A DNA stretch of 64,000 nucleotides from Entomortierella parvispora (Eukaryota; Mortierellomycota; Mortierellomycetes; Mortierellales; Mortierellaceae): contig OY752151.1 of assembly GCA_963573315.1 (NCBI GenBank), forward strand, positions 310,001 to 374,000, written 5' to 3'. Position numbers and translations under genes: made by a program. Shown piece by piece: positions 10,536 through 20,652 of the stretch (positions are counted from its first letter, which is position 1; each line of letters starts with the position of its first letter). The notes under the pieces are model-generated. The model ran no database searches. It was given only the letters and a program-made list of their open reading frames with translations, and had not been told where the DNA came from.

Positions 10536-12160
10536 TTAAGCCTTGAAGCCACGGGAGGCACGACGACCACGAGCCTTCTCGAACTTGCGACCCTTGCTCT
10601 GGACATAGGGCTTGGCGTGCTTGCCAGGGCCCATACCGAAGTGCTTGACGGCCTCACGGGTGTTCTTCTTGCCACGGAGCAAGACGGTGTTGGCACCAGT
10701 GGGGGCACGGAGGGCGAGCTGATCGAAGGTGATGACCTCACCGCCGGCCTTCAAGATGCGGGCCTTGGCGGTCTTGGTGATGCGCAAGCAAGCAAGGGAG
10801 AGCTTGGGGACCTCGAGGAAGCGGTTGTCGTCAGTGACGGTACCGACAACGACGGCGGTCTTGCCATCCTTACCGGCCATGTTGCGGGCAACACGGGAAA
10901 CGGACATAGGGGGGCGGTTGACGCGGGACATAAAGAGACGCTTCAAGATGACCTTGTTGAAGGCAGAGTCCGTGCGGCGAGCGAGGAATCTGTAGAGCTG
11001 TTTGCATAGGGAAAAAAGAAGGTAACGGTGGGTAAGTCGCGTGTCCTATAATGGCGAGGCTTTTCTTCCGGGGTGGCGGGTGTATTTCTGGTCAACAGGG
11101 TTTGTTGCACTGTCTGAGTATCCTTTCCTCACTGAATCCAAACGATGCTGCAGTATCCTGTCTTCAAAAATTGGCGCCAGTGCTAGTGCCAGCACTGTTG
11201 ATGCAACGCCGCCTGACATCAAGATCAAATCAGATCATTGTTGAACTCTTTTTTTTTTGTCTCCATTCCTGCTCTCCTGCCTCATGCCGATGCCTTTCAA
11301 CAAGAGTTCATCCTTCCTGCACTGCAAACTCGGATTCCTTTGTTTTTCCCAAAGTGTCTTTCGTCACCCGTCTTTCCGTTGTTCGAGAAAAATGAAAAAG
11401 GTCATAGCCAACCGGATAGTATATATCAACTTCCGATCACGCCCAGCCAAAGTTTTCGAGTGAGTTGGAAGCTGATCGATCAATGTGTAGCCGAAAGAAC
11501 TACATCCTGTTCCACTGTCCTGTCTTTTGCGTTTCCTGTGGTTTCTTTTTCTGTTTTGTTCGGTAGCGGTTCCATACCTTGACGAGCAACAACAGGTAGA
11601 CATCCTCAGACTTGGGAGCCTGACGGTTCTTGTTGCGAACGTGGTGCTTCTTAATGTCAATACCCTATGATACGTGGGAATAAACAGGCAAAAGAGAAAG
11701 AGCAACAAAAGAGTAAGAAAAAAAGTCGTTGTTGATGGGATCATAGGTTCATGTTGTTGTCGGGTAGTAAAGAGTGATCTCCATGGTTCCAAGAGTTTTG
11801 TGATTTCTTTGAATGCATCTGCCGTTGGTGAATCATAGTCTTCCTAAGATCCCAGTCGGTAAAAAAGGTGCACTAATTGGCGATGGATTCTTTCTGTTCC
11901 CGAGAACCCGATTAGTGAATCGAGAGCATTTGATGATGGTGGGTCCATCAGATTAAGTGAATTCATCCATGTCCATGTCCAAAGTTTTTTTTTTTTGCCC
12001 GGTGGTCCAGACAAGGAGATCGCCACTGTGGATGATAAGAGTGTTCCTGTCCTGTGAATTGGAGGCGATGGTTGCTCCAAGATGATGCATGGGATCGATA
12101 GATGGATCGATGGATCGCTCCCGAAGCGATGGATGCTAGATCTTCATGACTGCTAACCAT
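10536..12160 (-). CDS. RPL18: 60S ribosomal protein eL18 (RPL18)
   Basis: Large-subunit ribosomal protein. Exons on the minus strand: 12160-12158 (ATG only), 11664-11578, 10997-10536; 183 aa, yeast is 186. Exon 2 starts [20 protein letters not shown] and exon 3 continues [18 protein letters not shown], both highly characteristic, ending in a basic RGFKA tail. Exon 2 lacks its own Met, and the only ATG followed by GT in the 500 bases upstream is at 12160-12156 (ATG then GTTAGC), preceded by CATCAAAA, so the first exon is probably the start codon alone and intron 1 is 493 nt. The upstream sequence has a TATATTTTC on the minus strand near 12215. The plus-strand ORF across this gene is a shadow. 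Confidence 0.9.
11665..12157 (-). other. Long first intron of RPL18
   Basis: GTTAGC donor directly after the start codon and CATAG acceptor before the GID codon. At 493 nt it is five times longer than typical introns here. No coding sequence and no convincing C/D or H/ACA snoRNA boxes were found by eye, although such introns often host regulatory elements or snoRNAs in other eukaryotes. Confidence 0.55.
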
Positions 12161-12555
12161 TTTTGATGAATTGGTTCAGAGAAGGAACTTTCGACCCACG
12201 CGGTGAACAGAAAATATAATTCGGGGTCGGGGTTACATACCCTTAATAAGCTTCTATGTCGCTCGCATGTATGTAGGTCTGTAGTAGGTGAATGATACGC
12301 GTTACATTACAACACGGCATCTCGTTCCTTCAAGGCTCTGCTAATTTGCCATTCGAGGCGGTCCCCTTTGCATTCATTGCGCTTCTTTTGTGACAATGTT
12401 GTCGGCCGGACTACTTCGTGCGCAAGGATTCCGTACCCTCTCAAGCTCGCACTTGAGACGTCTCCAAATCCCCCGGGCAAGCATTGCTCATTCATTTCTT
12501 TTTTTTCCCCTTCGTATTCCACAATGCTAATTCCTTGGTTTTGGGCGCTCAGTAG
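12161..12555. other. RPL18 promoter and CRN upstream region
   Basis: Divergent upstream region. A plus-strand ATG at 12397 opens a short frame with an Arg/Ser/Leu-rich start, but it does not join in frame to the CRN coding region. The TTG at 12562 is not a credible start, so the CRN first exon, if there was one, should lie here and was not resolved. Confidence 0.35.
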
Positions 12556-15289
12556 CTTCAATTGCGCAAGCTTGAAGTTCTTTGCGTGATCAATGGGGAG
12601 AGAACCCCTTTCCAGGTGGATATAAATGACAACGACACCCTCTCTGACATCCAGAGGAAGATCAAAATCGAGTCGCCTCGCCCCCTCCCGCCTGCACCAG
12701 CCCTCTCTCTGTACAAGGCCCCCGAGAAAGTAGCTTTTACAGAGCCAGGTGTCACTGTTGGAGAGGAAGATGAGATTAGCGTCACCAGCTCACTGCGTGG
12801 CATGTTTGCAGAAACGAAAACTGTCCAAGTGATTATTCAACCTCGAAGTAAGTCCTGTTACAAAGATTGTCTTAGCTATGTCTCTATGTCTGACCACTAC
12901 TTTCTAGGCTACAAGCGTGGCCCGCTGAATGTCGTGCAATATGACTGTCGCTCTGGGGACCTTGTTTGGAAAGAGGACACGTTTGAAGAATTTCCCGTCC
13001 ATAACGTAAACAACTTCAAATCACTGCGTCAAAATTCGAAACTCTGTTTCTTTGACAAAACCGCCTTCATCATGGCCCTTGAGTCCTGTACAGGGTCAGT
13101 TCGTGTCTTCCGTCGTCCCCGCGGGTCAGGAAAGTCGCTAGTATTGAGCACATTAGCACACTTCCATGGTCGTGAACACCTTCCAGACTATAAACCTCTC
13201 TTTGAAGTAAGTGATATTTAGACCTCTTCACCATTGCGCAAGATGATATTTCGCATATCTATTTAACCTATTTGTTGATGCTTGTAGGGCCTTGCCATCG
13301 ATGAACACATTAAAAAAGGACGTGTGGATCCAGGGCGCTATTTAGTGCTGCTCCTTGATTTCTCTGCAGTCATCCGATCTCAGGACCGAAAGAAGGCCAA
13401 GCACAACTTGAACCTGATGCTGAGTGAGTCGACCATGCAGTTCTACAGGACCTATGAACCATATCTCCGAATGCCGGCTGATTACCTCATTGAGAAATTT
13501 ATCAAGGACAATGCCGCGGCAAGTTTGACGGCATGCGTGAATGTCGTTCATGGTTTACTTGCCAGTATCAAAAATCCCGAGGACCCCCTTTCAAAGATGA
13601 ATGGAGTATGTGCATATGGATATTTATGGATCGTAAGTTTGAGCTCGAACTAACAGTTCATCAATTGCTGTTAGATTTATGTTATGGCGGACGAATATGA
13701 TAGCTACAGCAATGAGTGCCTTGTCTCCATCGACTGTGATAATTGGAAACCGCCCCAACTGGCCGACGCCGACGGCGTACTAAAGGGATTTTGGGCATCT
13801 GTGAAGAGTGGACTGGGCAACCACAAGATCGCCAAATGTTATATCACGGGTGTCTCACCACAGTGTTTGGACAGCAACACCTCTGGATTCAACGTGGCTC
13901 GGTTTGTATCATGGGATTCAAAACTTGCAAGCTTTTGTGGTTTAACAGACGCCGATGTTGCTGCAGCGCTGGCGCTGGAAAAGGTTTGTGGCTCCACCAC
14001 TAAAGCAAAGAAGCATTTGAAGATCATGAAAGACCATTACAGTGGATTCAATTTCGTTCTGGTGGACGAGGACCCTTGATGTATAACACGAACACATGCC
14101 TCAAGTACCTACAGGTACGCTTCTTGAACAACTCTTCAGAGGCGATTAACTATTCCTGATGCCATGCATGCTCACGAACACTGTTTTCTGATTGCGTATA
14201 TAGAGTCTTGTGGATGGAAAGCCAATGAATCCTCTTCTCGTCAACAACTCTTAGGCTTACGATAGGACACTAGAGATACTAGCAGCATCACCAGTGATAA
14301 CACAATTACTAGAGGATGGACTCTTCAGCGAAAACAAACAAGGCAAGAAGGTTGAAGAAAGAACGATTCCCTTTGGCAACATTGGGCAAACCCTTGCTCT
14401 CGAAAGCCTGGTATTGTTCGTGATATCCCCCCATTGCTGTTGCTACAATTGCTGTTATTTTTGTACCTCTATTTACCTAATACGCCTTTTTATATACTAT
14501 GTCTTTTAGGCTAGAGAGCTTGCCGAATGCAAGGCTGCATGGCTATCATATATGGTGCATGTTGGTGGTTTGACCTTTTGTGTTGGCAAGAAAGCACTGC
14601 GAATTCCGAACTTGGTGGTTGCCGAACTGTTTGGACGTGCAATCCTGGCAAGATATAATACAAATCCAGAAGATGTACGTAACGCCCTTGAGGTGCTGGT
14701 CAACAACGGAAACGTCGACAAAACCCTTGGTCTGTACGCCCGTGGTATGCAGAAGCACACTCTTAGAGCCTCTGATTTCAAAAAGAAGGAAGAGGATCAT
14801 TGCAACTCCATGTGTTCCACGTTATTGGCTAATATTCACCCATCCCTTCGAAAAGTTGGCACAAAGATGACCATTACCAAGGTATGATAGACAGCTGGCG
14901 GGCAATAATGCGAGTGTTATATAGTGACTAAAAACTTGCCTCTCTGAATATCTGACATAGCTCTCTGGAACGCCAGGTCGCATGAGCGTGTTGATTTCTA
15001 TTCCGTCGCGAAAGCAACTGTTTGTTCTTGAATGGAAATCCATTCAAATGTACCACATCCTGATTGGATCTGGAGCACCATTGGAAAGAGCCGCTGTGCT
15101 TTCGAAGATTCCTGATGCGAACGTACTTCTGGTCTGAAGTTCAGGAATGACATATTTCGGGCTGGACAAACCATCAAGGAATGGATCATGTCTGAACCAA
15201 AAGATACCAAGGAATATTCCCCTCTGCAACAGCTTCGTGACTACGCTTGGAGCCCAGAGATTGAGAGATGGAGAAAGGTAGGTTATGCT
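12556..15289 (+). pseudogene. Crinkler-like protein with AAA-ATPase-like and PD-(D/E)XK domains, broken (5' part)
   Basis: A multi-exon CRN-type effector or host-nuclear protein gene, here disabled. Exons read: 12556-12847, 12908-13206, 13288-13605, 13675-14114, 14204-14410, 14510-14881, 14961-15289. The first exon encodes a ubiquitin-like CRN header (L-V-L-C-V-I-N-G-E pattern, then a D-T-L-S-D-I-Q-R-K-I-K helix). An AAA-ATPase-like region follows, with FFDKTAF and a Walker A RPRGSGKS (codons at about 13108-13135) and a later LLLDFS strand. The seventh exon has a nuclease-type V-L-E-W-K motif (15030-15038). Lesions: a 1-nt frameshift near 14075, an in-frame TAG at 14252-14254, a 1-nt frameshift near 15131, and the MULE insertion after 15289. 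The first exon and start codon are unresolved. Domain naming follows the PF09820/PF08011-like architecture known in Mortierellaceae and CRN literature. Confidence 0.75.
15281..15289 (+). repeat. Left target-site duplication of the MULE (9 bp)
   Basis: GGTTATGCT, identical to 19397-19405, directly abutting the left inverted repeat. A 9-bp duplication is the usual length for Mutator-like elements. Confidence 0.92.
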
Positions 15290-15339
15290 TAGGCTCGACC
15301 CAGCTCTTCGTCAAGATCACGTGCAGATTGAACAATATC
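15290..15339 (+). repeat. Left terminal inverted repeat of the MULE
   Basis: About 50 bp; pairs with 19346-19396. The innermost 33 bases (starting TTCGTCAAGATCACG) are identical in the two copies; only one substitution or indel cluster, near base 9-12, separates them. Confidence 0.92.
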
Positions 15340-16231
15340 GAGTGTGTATATGTCACAGGCGAAGCTCATGCGATTAAAGCCATTCCAATCTTCCAACATG
15401 TGACCCTGTGGGCGGATGCAGTTGCATCATGTGATACTCACCCATTATCCAATCAGATGCGACCTGTATCTAGGCAGGCAAAGGGAGGGAATCCACCCAC
15501 AATTCCAAGTAGGTCTCTAGGAAAGTACCTCAAAAAGTCATTTCCCAATGGTACCCACTAATAGTTATTTGTAGTTTAACATATTGCGGATGCCACTATG
15601 TAGTTTGTTTTGTGAAAACAAAAATCTTGAGATGCCCAATCATCAGAATATGGAGTGAAGACGCGTGAAAAGATTTGTAGGAAGAACAAAAAAAATTAAG
15701 TTGCACTTTTTCGTACTTTTTACTTTCAACTTCAAAGAAGTCGTTTTGGACACTTCTGCATTAATAAAGACTTTTAGTATTCCATCAGGCGAACTCTCTC
15801 GTCTAATTTTTAACGAGATCGACTGAGAATTGGCCGAGAAAATGACAAATTAAAGCACTCAACAGTCAATAAGTTGTCGTTATTTTGGACTTTTGTTATT
15901 CAACAGATAATCATGAAAGAAAGAGCGCGAAAAGAAACAAGGAAATGTGTGAGGAAATGAGAGGAAGTTTAAGAGGGGTGCAAGAGTTGGTATAGGAGAG
16001 CATGGGAGAGCGTGAAAATGAGAGAGAGTGTGTTGGAGGAGTGCAGGGGGGCCTAGTATAAAATAATGTGAGAATGAGTGAGAAAGAGAGAGAGAGAGGG
16101 AGAGAGGGAGAGAGGGAGAGAGCGAGAGAGCGGAAGCAGTGCGGAAGCAGTACGGAACAGCAGTAAGAGAGGAGCAATGGGTGCTGCTAGCAGCAATGGT
16201 GTTTGTATGTCCATATCATTCGTTTATTGTT
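15340..16231. other. Noncoding left interior of the MULE
   Basis: AT-rich stretch without a supportable ORF; 16080-16132 is a (GA)n/(GAGAGG)n microsatellite just after the 3' end of the transposase gene. Could hold subterminal transposase-binding sites, but none can be defined by eye. Confidence 0.5.
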
Positions 16232-19072
16232 TCAATACATCTGTCGTTGCCGTTTGGAGCTGAGGCTTTGACCTGGCAATCGAGGGAATGAAGGCTCAAA
16301 CAAGTCGATCAGTTCTTGCAGTTTTGCCTCTACTTGTGCTCGAAGAGGGTATTCTGCTTTCTTATCCCTCAGTTCTTCCAACATCCCAAGACGCTGCATG
16401 CCGAAGCTGATGCGATCCACTTCTGGTGAGGAGTACGTCGGTTCATCTTCAGGCTGGAGCATTCCAAGGTGAAAGTTTGCTTGATGTTCCCAGAAGTCAG
16501 CACGGAAGTATTTGATATGAGGCAGTTCGATCTGCACCAGGGCAATATGCTTGCAGCAGCTCCTGTTATTGTAGAAAAACATGCAAGAGCATTGGGTGAT
16601 GTGGCCACTAGGAGTCTTGGAGAAGTCGATCTCGACCTCGTATCCTACTGCCATGTTTGTAAATGACTCGACATAGAGAGTGTTATCGGACGTTTGCTTC
16701 ATGTAGGCTCCCACGTAGCCCCTCGATTCTCGAGTCATGATATGATCTCTGGCAAGATTTGTGAGCTGAAGCTCCTTTGTTTGAGCCGGATTCATCCTGC
16801 CGACATTGACGATGCTCCGAATACACTTCTGTTGAAAATGGGGAACCGCCATCCTTGCAAGAGTGTAGATGACGGTATCTAGACGTCGTTGCTGTTTGTC
16901 TTTGAAGAAATGGCGTTTGAGAGTGTTGTGCCACGATTCAATATAGTTGTTTGTATCAATCGAAGAGTAGGCTACCTCTTGTCGATAGCAGAGCATCCAG
17001 GACCTCTGTACCTTCTGTACCTCCTCATGGTGTGCTTCAAACCCAACCCTGCCGAAATAGTTCTTGCTGAGATAATTCAGGAGGTCTACCTGGTCCTTCC
17101 AAACTTTGCGAAAGTTCGCAATGAGCCTCTGCGCCTCTGCTCGATCCTTTTCATACAAGATCGTGCGAAGTTGAGATCTAAGCTAGAAACGGATGTTGGG
17201 TCTTAGCTTCAACTCATTCAGGGAGGCCAATTGGATCAGCACGACTCTGAGTTTTTAACGTACCAGTGCCCTAATTTCAACCCTTTTGTCGACAGGATGG
17301 ACGCCTAGTCCTGTCATCCTACTCTTGACTTCGCGTTCCCACACCTTTAAGACGTGCCATGCACAGTAGAAGATAGGTACACCGGGAAACGCGGTTTTAA
17401 TGGCTAGGATCTCTGTGGGGCCTTGATCTGTGATAGCGGCATTGGGCGCGAAGGTATAATCCTCTCCATCCTTGGAGAACAGCATCTTCATCTTGATACG
17501 AATGGCAGTTAACCAGTTGGACAGAATACGGGCATCACAGGACTTCATTAGAAGGAATGCGACAGGGATGCCAAATCCATTATCCGAGTTCTTCAAGACG
17601 AGAGTGAACAGATAGGTATTCTCCCTAAGAATTAGAATATAGTCTTTATAAGCGTATGTAACTAATAGATTGGTTGATGGTGCACTGTAAGAGTAGTAAC
17701 TGACTTGCCCGAAGACCTTATGAGTTCCGTCAAAGCACAATGTTCTGCCATGCGTCTTGAGCTGTTGTAGTTGCCACAAGCAAGCGAACCCGAAATATAT
17801 CCCACTGGTGATATCGTTCTTATCGTAAAAGGTGAATCCATTCTCCTGTTGAAATTCCTCCATCCACTTTATAGCTGATAGGACTTCATGGTCATCCTTC
17901 CTTATTACAGCGGCCGCCTTCTTCTGCCATATGTTGTAAACATCATCATAGGTGATGAAGTCATCTCTTGATAGTCGCCCACCATCTCCTCGTGTAATTT
18001 GCATGAATTTGTCGTACCCTATCGTCAGTTGTTGCATCACCCGGTGAATTGATGATCCCTGGTCCAGCAGCCGTTCAATTGCCGCCTTGATAGCTGCAGA
18101 CTTTTGCCGTGTCCCAAGATCGGCGATGTCGCCAACAGTGTGGTTGTGCTGGTAATAATACTCAACGACACATGCCTGCTGGCGAGAGCCGCCTGGCATC
18201 ATTACCGGTTGATATAGAACCGCAATCCTGGATGGACAACCTTTCTTGATACTCTCTTGTCGAACACGGGCTTTACCAGTCTTACCTCCGTTGACTCTCT
18301 CCTTCCGCACTTGTTTTTTACCTCCGCACTGACACTGAAAGGTCAGTCGACGTTGGTTGTCAGGATCATTATACTTGTACTCTCTTAAAAAAATAAAGTT
18401 GGTCGAGATGGCCCTTTGATGCCTCTCCATCCAGCCTTCGAATGAGTGAGGCTCAAGATAGAACTCTGCCACCTCCTCATCAAGCCTAACAAACCTGAGG
18501 TTTGGATCAAGCTTGAAGTGTTTTGCAGAGCGCAGAATAACGGCATCTCTAGAAAGTACTCCTCGTATTCTGCTCAGCACAATGCCATTAAGTCCTTCCG
18601 TGATGCGCGTCCGAAGTAACTGTCAAAGTGGCTGGAATTAGTGTATTGTTTGCGACAGGGCAGGGCAAGAATATAAATCAAAAGCATCGAAGGATACCAA
18701 CCTCTATGTCTGCTTTGTCTACTTCTACATCGGCATCGCCCTCCTTTGCAGTTTCTCGGATCTCATCTGCAGCTGCGTTCTGGAGATTGACTTTGTTAAT
18801 GTACAGCTAATGAACTGCAAACCAAACTTACTCCATCAGGAAACTCTTTCACTTACAAGTTCGTCTAAAGCTTTGGACACCACCTGCTCTATTTGATCAC
18901 AGGCTAGCTTGTCTTCTACTATAGGATCATCAGCAGAGATGCTATGTTCCTGCTCGTCAGAAGAAGGGTCAAGGTGAAAGGTAGGAGTATTCAGGTCCAT
19001 AATGATGGAGGAAGATGGAGAGTGGGATGAAGGACGCGAAACGCGAGTCTTTGTTTTCAAGGAGGATGTCAT
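16232..19072 (-). CDS. MULE transposase with SWIM zinc finger
   Basis: DDE-type transposase of the Mutator-like superfamily. Four exons on the minus strand: 19072-18857, 18806-18702, 18619-17264, 17182-16232; all phase 0; 875 aa. A FAR1/WRKY-GCM1-like zinc-binding region (CQC...GCPS...HNHT, about 203-268) is followed by the catalytic core: CFDGTH (Asp about 404), ITDQGPTE (Asp about 505) with the downstream CAWHVLK, and NNYIESWHNTLKR (Glu about 641). The SWIM finger CxC...CxH is at about 757-771. The C-terminus is basic (KRQRQMY). No frameshift or stop was found across the exons, so it may still be functional. A second in-frame ATG near 18999 could be the true start. Divergent from nothing; it lies inside and antisense to the CRN gene. 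Confidence 0.9.
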
Positions 19073-19151
19073 GTGATGAGGATGTCATGTGATGATGAAT
19101 GTAGTCGGTGTGATCGTATGAGCTGCGTCTGTGACATAAGGCTCCTCAATA

Positions 19152-19352
19152 AGATCTCTTCTTAGGCTGGTAAAAGAGTTGAGTTTTTGGCAGAGTGCTC
19201 AAAAAGGAAACTGCTTTTACAGGGGGCTACTGCGACGGACAAAATCTCGGGTAAGAAATTTGAGCTCAGATGGTCTTCTACGACGTGTAAAATCCTTTCT
19301 GAGCATTGTGCTAAAAGTCTCAACTCTTTTACCAGCCTGAGAAGAGATATTG
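19152..19352. repeat. Imperfect palindrome near the right end of the MULE
   Basis: Arms of about 60-65 bp, 19152-19215 and about 19288-19352, share a core of GGCTGGTAAAAGAGTTGAG in inverted orientation and a flanking ATCTCTTCT. The spacer is about 70 bp. The right arm touches the inner edge of the right terminal repeat. It could be a nested MITE remnant, a duplicated end, or a hairpin-forming subterminal site. Confidence 0.75.
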
Positions 19353-19396
19353 TTCAATCTGCACGTGATCTTGACGAAGAGCTGGGGACGAGCCTA
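19346..19396 (+). repeat. Right terminal inverted repeat of the MULE
   Basis: 51 bp, reverse complement of 15290-15339 with one small difference. Ends with CGAGCCTA directly before the right target duplication. Confidence 0.92.
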
Positions 19397-19405
19397 GGTT
19401 ATGCT
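19397..19405 (+). repeat. Right target-site duplication of the MULE (9 bp)
   Basis: GGTTATGCT, identical to 15281-15289. Confidence 0.92.
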
Positions 19406-19507
19406 ATCACGCCGATTCTTGTCCTCATAGTTGGATCTCGCCATGTTCTTTTGTGGAATCTTGATGGCGATACGTTTGACGCGTCTCCGCGACTTGCCCT
19501 TGAATGA
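19397..19507 (+). pseudogene. 3' end of the interrupted Crinkler-like gene
   Basis: Encodes the conserved C-terminal strand VLIVGSRHVLLW followed by a NLDGD turn and the end of the protein (TGA at 19505-19507). In intact relatives this follows directly after the Glu-Ile-Glu-Arg-Trp stretch that here sits at 15262-15276. The frame on the left side of the MULE (GTA GGT TAT GCT) continues into ATC ACG CCG here once one duplication copy is removed, with no intron needed. Confidence 0.85.
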
Positions 19508-20316
19508 TGACAACGCGTGAACAACAACCGCAACAACCACTGCGACCTCAATAAGAATAACACTCTGTAGTGACAACTCTTGTATCAAGAACGAATAACA
19601 ATGACCAATGTGACATAAAAAACAGGACAAGTTGAGCAAGAAGTGGAGAGGAAGAAAAAAATAAATGACAGGTTCAGAGATGTGGTAGATTCGGCCCAAG
19701 GGCTACGCCACCGGTCTATGAGAACTGGATTGGGCGCGGCTTGTTTTCACTTGTACTCTCTCTTTCTGCGTCGCTGTTGCTCGTTTGGATATCTGGTTCC
19801 TCCGAGAAGGCAAGAGAAAGAGAGTTGCTTGGGGCACAAAAAAATCAATTCCTACCTCTACGAACCACTGTCAACCACAACCATCTGCTCTCCCGACCCC
19901 ACCACAAGAGGGCCAACTACGTGTTTTCTTCTTGCCCGCCTCGCCACCCAGACCCTTGACCAAATTCGTAAAGTTGACCCTTTAATAAATTCAGTTGCAC
20001 AGGAGACGTTCTCGTTCTATTCTAATCATCTCCAGCACTTGACCTGGTACCAACTTTGTTTCAACAACAGCGTCAGATATCAATCTTGCATCGCCGTCAT
20101 TCATCGAAGTGTTTATAATACTCAGAGCCATTCCAGACACCATAATGAGATTGTCGGTTTGAAGTGGAAAACGTGGGGCAGGATTGTACATTGGGTGAAG
20201 CAGTTGACAAAAAGCAATATAGTCGGAAAACGTCGTTGATGGTGTCACAGCCCCCGCCCTGAAATCTTTGAGGCTGGAGTGGTTCAGAGCATAATCTGCA
20301 GCCTGAAGTATTTCGT
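19508..20316. other. Flank between the CRN remnant and the hypothetical gene
   Basis: From the end of the CRN remnant to the 3' part of the minus-strand hypothetical gene. A plus-strand ORF (19643-20239) overlaps that gene antisense and shows no recognisable domain or codon pattern; it is not annotated. The unshared part (19508-19990) holds nothing I can support. Confidence 0.35.
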
Positions 20317-20398
20317 TGCCAACGTCGTTGAAATGCTGGTTTTTGAGTGAACGAGCCAGTCGCCAGAGGACGGCACTATGTGTGTCGAGAGAGGCCAT
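19991..20398 (-). CDS. Small hypothetical protein
   Basis: A minus-strand frame of about 135 residues from the ATG at 20398 (an upstream in-frame ATG at 20479 would give 162). The start MASLDTHSAVLWRLARSLKN and the following alternation of hydrophobic and charged residues look like a folded, helix-rich globular protein rather than random ORF. No domain recognised, no signal peptide or membrane helix. It lies 155-260 bp from the 3' end of the PPR gene. An extra upstream exon is possible. A TTCA/CCAT microsatellite (20490-20529) lies just upstream. Confidence 0.45.
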   Translation of the reverse strand: MASLDTHSAVLWRLARSLKNQHFNDVGNEILQAADYALNHSSLKDFRAGAVTPSTTFSDYIAFCQLLHPMYNPAPRFPLQTDNLIMVSGMALSIINTSMNDGDARLISDAVVETKLVPGQVLEMIRIERERLLCN

Positions 20399-20489
20399 CG
20401 CCAGGAAGTGGAAAAGTGTGAGGGAACAAGGATAGGACCGAAAGATGAGTCCAAGCGTCATGGAATTGGTCAACCTCATCTAGTTCGCT

Positions 20490-20529
20490 CATTCATTCAT
20501 TCATCCATCCATCCATCCATCCATCCATT
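20490..20529. repeat. (ATTC)n/(ATCC)n microsatellite
   Basis: Three ATTC units followed by about seven ATCC units in the gap between the small hypothetical gene and the PPR gene. Confidence 0.85.
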
Positions 20530-20652
20530 GCATCAACGACACGTGATCGATATCTTTCTCCGTCCTTTGAAAGGTGTCCCAGGTCGTTTGGTTGACATCT
20601 CTATGTCTTATATGTGTATGTACAATGCAGGAAAGTCTATGACTCTATGACT

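Larger units (their letters stand above)
15290..19396 (-). mobile_element. Complete Mutator-like DNA transposon (4107 bp)
   Basis: Bounded by inverted repeats beginning TAGGCTCG at both ends and by exact 9-bp direct repeats outside them. It encodes one spliced transposase on the minus strand (16232-19072) with all three catalytic acidic residues and a SWIM zinc finger, so it looks autonomous. It contains an additional imperfect palindrome near the right end (19152-19352). Removal of the element plus one copy of the duplication gives a continuous CRN reading frame, which proves the insertion site and direction without needing a second genome. Left interior (15340-16231) is AT-rich noncoding with a GA microsatellite. 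Confidence 0.93.

Noticed and set aside
10488..11009. 173-residue plus-strand ORF
   Set aside because: It is the antisense shadow of RPL18, whose reading frame and family match are clear.
15284..15289. GTAGGT at the end of the CRN left part as an intron donor
   Set aside because: The frame continues through it into the right flank once the MULE is left out; the match of the 9-bp repeats shows an insertion, not an intron.
19643..20239. 198-residue plus-strand ORF
   Set aside because: Overlaps the more protein-like minus-strand frame and has no domain, signal or codon pattern of a gene.
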